From Dialister sp. (GTDB lineage Bacteria; Bacillota; Negativicutes; Veillonellales; Dialisteraceae): a DNA stretch of 10,891 nt. This document shows positions 1 through 8,992 of this stretch, piece by piece; position 1 is the stretch's first letter; each line of letters starts with the position of its first letter. The stretch spans positions 1 through 10,891 of the forward strand of contig JAIJLI010000039.1 in assembly GCA_022722495.1 (NCBI GenBank). Direction: 5' to 3'. Under the pieces are notes generated by a model. It did no database searches, was not told the DNA's origin, and was given only the letters and a program-made list of their open reading frames with translations. The position numbers were made by a program, and so were the translations under genes.

Positions 1-4183
<4,183 letters not shown>

Positions 4184-4307
4184 GGCTTTCTTCCTCCCGG
4201 AAAAAAGAAGCAGGAAATCGAACCAATCATCGAGTCCCTGCCTGCCTCCGGAAGCATTGCACAACCTTATTATATATACTCTACTAAAAGAACCGTTGCG
4301 AATAAAA

Positions 4308-4336
4308 ATTATATCATACAAAGTCAATATCCGCAA
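4308..4336 (-). promoter_or_regulatory. Likely main promoter of rpoBC (extended -10)
   Basis: On the minus strand a perfect TATAAT (4308-4313) is preceded by TGA, forming an extended -10 element. A weak TTGCGG -35 box (4331-4336) lies exactly 17 nt upstream. Transcription would start near 4301 and give a leader of about 118 nt before the ATG at 4183. A TTGACT is also present inside the spacer but is too close to the -10 to serve as its -35. The assignment rests on motif match and spacing only. Confidence 0.55.
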
Positions 4337-4434
4337 TGATTCTCCCGAAAACCTGCATAAAGATTTCTTCTATAATGCGTATCATTTATTTTCTTTTATA
4401 GAAATTATCATACGCTATATAAAAGTTTTTATGC

Positions 4435-4452
4435 GTCAATTTTTCTATTGAC
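4435..4452. repeat. GTCAAT-N6-ATTGAC inverted repeat upstream of rpoB
   Basis: The plus strand reads GTCAAT (4435-4440), a TTTTCT spacer, then ATTGAC (4447-4452), a perfect 6-bp palindrome with a 6-nt spacer. A further GTCAAT occurs at 4323-4328, between the -35 and -10 boxes of the likely rpoB promoter. The arrangement resembles an operator for a dimeric regulator, but I do not recognise the binding protein. In an AT-rich region chance is a real alternative. Confidence 0.35.
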
Positions 4453-4477
4453 TTTTTCAGGATCTTCGTTCCGGCTT

Positions 4478-4506
4478 ATTTTAGCATTGTGCTTTGAAAA
4501 ATGCAA
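4478..4506 (-). promoter_or_regulatory. Possible upstream promoter of rpoBC
   Basis: On the minus strand TAAAAT (4478-4483) is preceded by TGC, another extended -10, with TTGCAT (4501-4506) 17 nt upstream. This would give a leader of roughly 290 nt that passes through the palindrome at 4435-4452. It is weaker than the promoter at 4308-4336. Stable-RNA and RNA polymerase operons often have tandem promoters, which makes it plausible but does not prove it. Confidence 0.35.
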
Positions 4507-4592
4507 GGGGACCGGCGGCCAGTGAACGATGACGATTCACCAAGAAGAGGTGCTGATCTTCACGGAGGAGTGTTTCCGGAAAAAGCCCCTCT
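4503..4592 (+). other. Candidate structured RNA or regulatory DNA element of unknown class
   Basis: The plus strand can fold into a closing stem (AGGGG at 4506-4510 with CCCCT at 4586-4590) enclosing three hairpins. These are GTGAACG/CGATTCAC at 4522-4540 (7 bp, one bulge), GAAGA/TCTTC at 4544-4561 and CGGA/TCCG at 4563-4578. The layout is reminiscent of a multi-branched riboswitch-like leader. It does not match the FMN, TPP, c-di-GMP, cobalamin, THF or T-box patterns I know. A good plus-strand promoter upstream of it is not evident. Confidence 0.2.
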
Positions 4593-4639
4593 CATCTAAT
4601 TTGCTCACCGATACCCCGAGTAAACATTCGCATTTCATA

Positions 4640-4669
4640 TTGGTAAATCAAAAACGGAAAGCGCATAAT
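4640..4669 (+). promoter_or_regulatory. Possible promoter of the pilin-like gene
   Basis: TTGGTA (4640-4645, 4 of 6 to the -35 consensus) is followed after 18 nt by CATAAT (4664-4669, 5 of 6 to the -10 consensus). Transcription would start near 4676 and leave a leader of about 36 nt containing the AAGGAGG ribosome-binding site. If this is the real promoter, the foldable block at 4503-4592 lies outside the transcript. Confidence 0.35.
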
Positions 4670-4711
4670 GAATGAAACGATTCCCCCGTCACTTCACAAT
4701 AAGGAGGTCCC

Positions 4712-5107
4712 ATGGAAAAAGAAAAGAGAACGATCAAGAAAAGAAAAGGCTTCATGCTTTTAGAGCTCATCATCGTCGTCGCCATCATCGGCATCCTCGC
4801 CGCCGTCGCCATCCCGAACCTCGTCGGCATGACTGACGAAGCAAAGGTCTCCAAGATCCAGTCTGATCTTTCCACCATCGGCACCGCCATGGAAGTCTAC
4901 CACGTCAAGAAAGGCGGCACCTACCCCGACAACCTCTCTGTGCTCGCAGGCGATAACGGCTATCTGAAAAAAGTCCCCGAACCGCCCATGGGGGCCAGTA
5001 AGTATACCATAGGAAACAAAGGCGAAGTCACCTGCACCTTTAATGGCGTCACCTACTCCTCCTTCGGCACATCGACGGGAAATACAGACAGCAATACAGG
5101 AAAATAA
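4712..5107 (+). CDS. Type IV pilin / type II secretion pseudopilin-like protein (class III signal, GspG-like)
   Basis: The 131-residue product has the hallmark of type IV filament subunits. A short basic leader (residues 1-13, rich in K and R) ends in Gly. Then comes FMLLELIIVVAIIGILAAVA, a hydrophobic helix with Glu at +5 of the mature protein. A prepilin peptidase would cut between Gly13 and Phe14 and methylate Phe. IPNLVGMTDEAKVSKIQSDL and the later TYPDNLSVL resemble the GspG/major-pseudopilin pattern of helix followed by a short beta domain. The C-terminus is Ser/Thr/Asn-rich. An AAGGAGG box 4 nt before the ATG supports the start. No prepilin peptidase, ATPase or other pilus gene is adjacent, so it appears as a single-gene unit with its own promoter and terminator. 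It could be a minor pilin, a pseudopilin, or a competence pilin served by machinery elsewhere. The pilin class is clear; the exact system is not. Confidence 0.88.
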   Translation: MEKEKRTIKKRKGFMLLELIIVVAIIGILAAVAIPNLVGMTDEAKVSKIQSDLSTIGTAMEVYHVKKGGTYPDNLSVLAGDNGYLKKVPEPPMGASKYTIGNKGEVTCTFNGVTYSSFGTSTGNTDSNTGK

Positions 5108-5113
5108 TCACGC

Positions 5114-5162
5114 AAAAAGGGGCTGTGAAGAAATGATGATTCATTTCTTCACAGCCCCTTTT
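5114..5162. terminator. Bidirectional intrinsic terminator between convergent genes
   Basis: A perfect 18-bp stem (5119-5136 with 5141-5158, beginning GGGGCTGTGAAG) has a TGAT loop. It is flanked by an A run on the left (5114-5118) and a T run on the right (5159-5162), so it reads as a rho-independent terminator on both strands. It lies 6 nt after the pilin-like gene's stop and 18 nt beyond the end of the large adhesin, and serves both. Confidence 0.93.
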
Positions 5163-5180
5163 GTCATACACGAAAAAATT

Positions 5181-8100
5181 CTATTTCTTCATATCCTTTT
5201 CCACGGTATTCGAGAGTTTCATTTCCTTCACCAGCATAGCGACCTGCTCTTTGAGCGCACGGATTTCCTCATCCTGTGCTGCCATCTTCTGGTCGGATTC
5301 TATCTTGGCTGCTTTCAGCTCTTTGATTTCCTGAGACATAGCAGCTTTGGAAGTCGTGAGACCAGTCTGTCCCTTACCGACTTTGAAAGACAATCCCACA
5401 TTATATGCATTGTCATCCGCACCAATCGTCGCACCTGCTGAGACCATCATCATTTCATTCGGTTGATAGAAGAGCCCCATCGCTGTAGCCGACTTACCAC
5501 GATAATTGCCTGCAGCCACTGCTACATCCAGCTTGTTGTCCGGATCATAGTCCAGATGATGCAGTCCAGCCAGTGCGGCCCCCACTGCACCTGCATTCTT
5601 GATGTCACCGGAAAGTTTGCTGTTCATGGCATTCATGCTGTCCGTGAGACTGACTGCCGTGCTGTTCACGTAACCCACGTTCGCCGCACTCGACGCATCC
5701 TTCTCATCCGTCTTGACGCCAGTGAGGACGCGGTCGCCTTTCAAACCGGCTACGCTGACCTTCGTCGCACCTGCATCCGATGCTATGGCGACTGTGTCGC
5801 CATTGACTTTGACCCAACCTGCGCCCGTGTTGTTCTTCACATCTTTGATGGCGTTCCATACCGCACCGCCAGATACCAGGCCCTTGTTGCCATCTTCCAC
5901 CTTGCCCGTATTCAGTTTGTTCGTATAGGCAGCTGCATCAATATTCGATGCATTGGCATCCGCTTTGCCCGCCTTCAGTTCAGAAACATTCTGCCCCAGC
6001 TTCTCGACATCCGCTTTATCGGCTTTTCCATCGACTTTGGCACCGAGGTCACTCAGGTCTTTCTTATCTGCCTTGGTTGCCAGCGCCCCATCGACATACG
6101 TTTTGTCCGCTTTGGCCGCCAGGTCATCTTTCATCGTCTCTTTGATGACGTTCTTACCTGCCTCAGACAGATTCCCGAGATCTTTGTCTGCTTTGTTTGC
6201 TACATTCACATCCGTTGCGACACCTTCGGTGGCTTTCTTGACAGCAGCATCGACGTAGCTCTTATCCGCTTTGGCAGCCAGCGCCGTTTCATGAGCATCC
6301 ACTTTGTCTTTGATGGCCGTGAAATCACTGGTATTGACCTTATCTTTTACTTTCTCATCGACATACGACGTATCGGCCTTCCCCATCAGATCCGCTTTGA
6401 CGGTATTCTTGATGGCCTCTTTGCCCGCTTCTGATAAATTGGTGAGATTCGTATCCGCTTTGCCAGCGAGTTCCTCCAACATCGTGTTTTTGATGACAGT
6501 CTTACCAGCGTCAGAAAGATTGGATAAATTTTTATCTGCCTTATTCGCTACATTCGCATTGGTTGCGATGCCTTCTGTCGCTTTGCTGATGGCTTCCTGT
6601 ACCTGTCCGCCTGTAACGATACCGGTATCTCCAGCCGCAACCTTGCCATCCGTATTGACCATGATGGTATTATCTTTGTCGATAGTGATATGCTTTCCTG
6701 CTTTGTAGACCGTGCCAGTGGTAGAAATCCCCTGGAGTGCCTGATACAACGTATCACCAGTAATGAGGCCCGTATTTCCCGCCACATTCTTGCCGTCCCC
6801 TAAAGACGACTGCCAGGCTGCTTTGTCGATATTGGCACCCTTTTGCAGCTGCGCCAGATCAGATGCCTGAGCTTTTGGGCTCAATGCCGTAGTCATGGCC
6901 TCCGCATCCGCCTTGGCATCCAGCTCCCCCTTCATTGTATTCCGGATGACCTTTTTACCTTCATCTGTAAGATTTCCTAGGCTGGTATCGGCCTTCCCAC
7001 TCACATCGACCGCACCGCCCAGAGAATCCGTGATGTCCGTTCCGTTGATGACAAGTCGGTTTGCGGAGAGTGAGTTGACATTTTTGATATCATGCCCCTC
7101 TGCATTATAGTCCCCATTCGCACTCCAGCTGGCCATGACATAGGTTCTGGTATTTCCAGTATCTGCTTGTGAAAAGTCTTTCCCCTGCATGGTCAGGGCG
7201 CCATTCGTATTCATGTGCAGGACCAACGTATGATCTACTTCGGGGTCATAAAACTCGTACGAAGTCTTATCTCCAGGATTCAGGCGGAAGAGATCCCTCA
7301 CGGCCCCTTTATCCATAGCATTACCATTGACATCCGTCACACGGCCGTTGAAATTGCCCCGTACACGCACACGTTTTGCTTTATCACTGACTCTCAACTG
7401 ATTCACATTCAGTGTAGAATGCCCACCAGCCGAGAGCACCGTGCCTTCATTCACCGTGATGGTATCCGCATTCACCACCGCCTTGTCATCCGTCGAGAAC
7501 ATACCTTTGTTCTTCAGGGTGATATCCTTTGCTGTCAGTGAAGCTGTATCCGTATCTTCCTCCGTCGTCAACATCACCTCTTCACTGCCCGTCTTGATGG
7601 TAGACCCTTTGATGGACAAGTTACCACCATCGATAGTAACATGACCAGCAACATTCACCTGGCTGTCGTTGACAGTCACATTGCCATAGACATCGCTGGA
7701 TGTCCACTTTCCATCAGCATCATAGACCCCGTTTCCTTGGATTGTCAGATTCCCATTAACAGCCAGTTTCGCCTGATCGAAATTCCCGCTACTGTACTGG
7801 CCAAACGTAGCCTGATTTGCTTCAATAGAACCATCTTTCACCTGGAGCAACGCAGTATCGATATGTCCGTCATATATATTTCCGGCTACCATGAGCGTGT
7901 CTGTTTTCACAGTTGATTTACCAGTCACACTGAAAGTAGAAGCCTGGTCCAATTGATTGATATAGTCATTATTGCTTCTTTCAGCCGTCGCTGTACTCGG
8001 ACCCCAAGCTCTGACAGTAAGATTTCCCCTGTTCGTAATGCCAGAAGCTTCCACAGATTCTTTGTCCCAGGCAGAGGTATCACCCGTCAGGTCAAGCACC

Positions 8101-8738
8101 GCTCCATTGGTTACAGTGAAGAGCCCCTTATTCTGCACCAGCACATTATTTACATGTGCGGTACCACCATCGATAGTCATCTGCCCCTCATGTAATCCTG
8201 CTGCGACATCCGCATTATCCAGCGTACCGTCTTCCTTCTCTTCCGGGTAAGCATTTCCCGCATAAAGAACGCTTCCAGAAGTGGTGCAATCCTTTAACGT
8301 GACTACGCTATTATTGGACCAGGCACCAGTTGTGACCTTTGCATGATTGATGATTGCGGTACTTCCACTATCGGCTGAAAATCTCATATCAGTCGTTTGG
8401 ATACTTCCACCATTCATGATAAAAGTACTATAATAGCTCGGCCCAACCTCCGCAAAATGATCCCCGCCATCAATGAAATTGACATTGTTAGCAATCAATG
8501 TAGAGTGGTTGTTGTTACAAGCCCCCTTCACATCACGATTGCTCACCGTGAATGAGCCATCTTCATTTTTGGTCAGCCAAGTCGCACTATCCGACAAATT
8601 CGCCCCAGTAACAGGATCATAAATATAGGCTGTCTGTCCATCGATATAAATCTCATCCGCCCAAGACGAAACCACACCCGTCATTCCAAAGACCAGCGAA
8701 AAGGCGGCAATCTGTGCTAACATCTTTTTGCTTTTCAT
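5181..8738 (-). CDS. Large trimeric autotransporter adhesin with beta-helix-like head and YadA anchor
   Basis: The product is a 1185-residue type Vc secreted surface protein. MKSKK plus a hydrophobic stretch ending SSWA|DE is a signal peptide (residues 1-27). Residues about 28-575 are rich in short beta strands and turns (GNLTIQGNG, GHVTIDGGNLSIKG), as in a right-handed beta-helix. Residues about 580-1000 form a stalk with four KAD-x3-NL(S/T)-x2-GK repeats, SYVD heptads and three G-x-x-G-(L/I)-(V/I)-(T/S)-G motifs. A neck follows (GVKTDEKDASSAANVGYVNS), then a four-strand YadA anchor at about 1050-1121 ending AYNVGLSFKVG. A 64-residue coiled-coil tail comes after it. ATG at 8736-8738 is chosen because AGAGG lies 7 nt upstream. 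For the ATG at 8744 the spacing would be only 1 nt. It is transcribed alone, facing the pilin-like gene. The ligand is unknown. Confidence 0.93.
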   Translation of the reverse strand: MKSKKMLAQIAAFSLVFGMTGVVSSWADEIYIDGQTAYIYDPVTGANLSDSATWLTKNEDGSFTVSNRDVKGACNNNHSTLIANNVNFIDGGDHFAEVGPSYYSTFIMNGGSIQTTDMRFSADSGSTAIINHAKVTTGAWSNNSVVTLKDCTTSGSVLYAGNAYPEEKEDGTLDNADVAAGLHEGQMTIDGGTAHVNNVLVQNKGLFTVTNGAVLDLTGDTSAWDKESVEASGITNRGNLTVRAWGPSTATAERSNNDYINQLDQASTFSVTGKSTVKTDTLMVAGNIYDGHIDTALLQVKDGSIEANQATFGQYSSGNFDQAKLAVNGNLTIQGNGVYDADGKWTSSDVYGNVTVNDSQVNVAGHVTIDGGNLSIKGSTIKTGSEEVMLTTEEDTDTASLTAKDITLKNKGMFSTDDKAVVNADTITVNEGTVLSAGGHSTLNVNQLRVSDKAKRVRVRGNFNGRVTDVNGNAMDKGAVRDLFRLNPGDKTSYEFYDPEVDHTLVLHMNTNGALTMQGKDFSQADTGNTRTYVMASWSANGDYNAEGHDIKNVNSLSANRLVINGTDITDSLGGAVDVSGKADTSLGNLTDEGKKVIRNTMKGELDAKADAEAMTTALSPKAQASDLAQLQKGANIDKAAWQSSLGDGKNVAGNTGLITGDTLYQALQGISTTGTVYKAGKHITIDKDNTIMVNTDGKVAAGDTGIVTGGQVQEAISKATEGIATNANVANKADKNLSNLSDAGKTVIKNTMLEELAGKADTNLTNLSEAGKEAIKNTVKADLMGKADTSYVDEKVKDKVNTSDFTAIKDKVDAHETALAAKADKSYVDAAVKKATEGVATDVNVANKADKDLGNLSEAGKNVIKETMKDDLAAKADKTYVDGALATKADKKDLSDLGAKVDGKADKADVEKLGQNVSELKAGKADANASNIDAAAYTNKLNTGKVEDGNKGLVSGGAVWNAIKDVKNNTGAGWVKVNGDTVAIASDAGATKVSVAGLKGDRVLTGVKTDEKDASSAANVGYVNSTAVSLTDSMNAMNSKLSGDIKNAGAVGAALAGLHHLDYDPDNKLDVAVAAGNYRGKSATAMGLFYQPNEMMMVSAGATIGADDNAYNVGLSFKVGKGQTGLTTSKAAMSQEIKELKAAKIESDQKMAAQDEEIRALKEQVAMLVKEMKLSNTVEKDMKK
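5376..5582 (-). other. YadA-type membrane anchor domain of the large adhesin
   Basis: About 69 residues contain four amphipathic strands: LDVAVAAGNYRG, SATAMGLFYQP, MMMVSAGATIG and AYNVGLSFKVG. In a trimer these build a 12-strand outer-membrane barrel through which the passenger is exported. The HxLDYDPDNK block just before the first strand and the DNAYNVGL block at the last strand are shared with the neighbouring adhesin (9122-9328), so the two genes are anchor paralogues. Confidence 0.85.
6105..6995 (-). repeat. Stalk region with four copies of a 30-residue repeat
   Basis: Four copies of KAD-xx-L-x-NL(S/T)-xx-GK-x-(V/A)I-(K/R)-x-T(M/V) followed by KAD lie at 6906-6995, 6453-6542, 6372-6461 and 6105-6194. 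The middle two overlap by sharing one KAD. Two copies are preceded by KATEG(I/V)AT-x-x-NVANKAD. These look like coiled-coil stalk modules that can expand or contract by recombination. They are coding repeats, not a CRISPR array. Confidence 0.8.
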
Positions 8739-8825
8739 TTGCATTCCTCTTTTCTGCGAGACACGCTCGCCACACCACGAAGAATCTAAAACAACTATTA
8801 TTTAGAAACTTAAAACCCCGCCTAT

Positions 8826-8853
8826 AGATTACCCCCCCCGATTATATTGTCAA
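8826..8853 (-). promoter_or_regulatory. Promoter of the large adhesin with an 8-G tract in the spacer
   Basis: On the minus strand a perfect TTGACA (8848-8853) is followed by ATATAATC, then eight consecutive G (8832-8839), then TAATCT (8826-8831). With TAATCT as -10 the spacer is 16 nt. A TATAGG 5 nt further on would have a 21-nt spacer. A perfect TATAAT (8841-8846) abuts the -35 box and has no good -35 of its own. Change in the G count would alter the -35/-10 spacing, as in known phase-variable promoters. The leader would be about 80 nt. Confidence 0.55.
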
Positions 8854-8877
8854 ATTTCTATATATCTATACCAAATA

Positions 8878-8939
8878 TGCATAGGTGCTATGGGAAATAA
8901 TATAGAGAAGAATCATATTTCGGATAGCCTCCCTATGCA
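8878..8939. repeat. Nested imperfect inverted repeat upstream of the large adhesin
   Basis: An outer pair TGCATAGG (8878-8885) and CCTATGCA (8932-8939) encloses an inner pair GCTAT-xx-GAAATA (from 8887) and TATTTC-xx-ATAGC (ending near 8928). Together they form a long hairpin with small internal mismatches. It sits just upstream of the adhesin promoter and just downstream of the terminator of the next gene. It could be an operator, a small-RNA hairpin, or the remnant of a small mobile repeat. Confidence 0.45.
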
Positions 8940-8943
8940 CAAG

Positions 8944-8972
8944 AAAAGGCCCAGATTTTATCTGAGCCTTTT
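8944..8972 (-). terminator. Intrinsic terminator of the second adhesin gene
   Basis: Arms at 8944-8956 (AAAAGGCCCAGAT) and 8960-8972 pair over 13 positions with one mismatch around a TTT loop. On the minus strand the stem is followed by TTTTCTT. It lies about 20 nt past the stop of the coiled-coil adhesin and separates it from the large adhesin's promoter. Confidence 0.8.
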
Positions 8973-8992
8973 CGAAGCCTCCAGGGAAATGA

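Larger units (their letters stand above)
4184..4711. other. Divergent intergenic region between rpoB and the pilin-like gene
   Basis: No convincing gene lies in these 528 nt. The half nearest rpoB (4184-4500) is AT-rich and carries the likely rpoBC promoters and a 6-bp inverted repeat. The middle (4501-4620) is GC-richer and can fold into several hairpins. The right end carries a possible promoter and a strong AAGGAGG ribosome-binding site for the pilin-like gene. rplJ and rplL, which often precede rpoB in bacteria, are absent here. Confidence 0.8.

Noticed and set aside
4269..4274. Another TATAAT on the minus strand nearer to rpoB
   Set aside because: The hexamer 17 nt upstream is AACGGT and there is no TGn extension, so it is weaker than the promoter at 4308-4336.
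4501..4599. 32-codon frame starting MQGDRRPVNDDDSPRRGADL
   Set aside because: No ribosome-binding site precedes it, its composition is not protein-like, and the segment is better explained by the hairpin structure.
4505..4600. Resemblance to an FMN riboswitch because of GACCGGCGG
   Set aside because: Only this short piece matches; the remaining conserved FMN core segments are absent.
5463..6434. 323-codon plus-strand frame opposite the stalk of the large adhesin
   Set aside because: Antisense to repetitive coiled-coil sequence, with no start signal and no domain resemblance.
6105..6995. Regularly repeated DNA that could suggest a CRISPR array
   Set aside because: The repeats are in-frame protein modules of varied spacing within a continuous coding region, with diverged copies.
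8832..8839. The homopolymer could be only a sequencing error
   Set aside because: Its exact length may be uncertain, but a G tract at this promoter position is real in any case and length heterogeneity is what the phase-variation model predicts.
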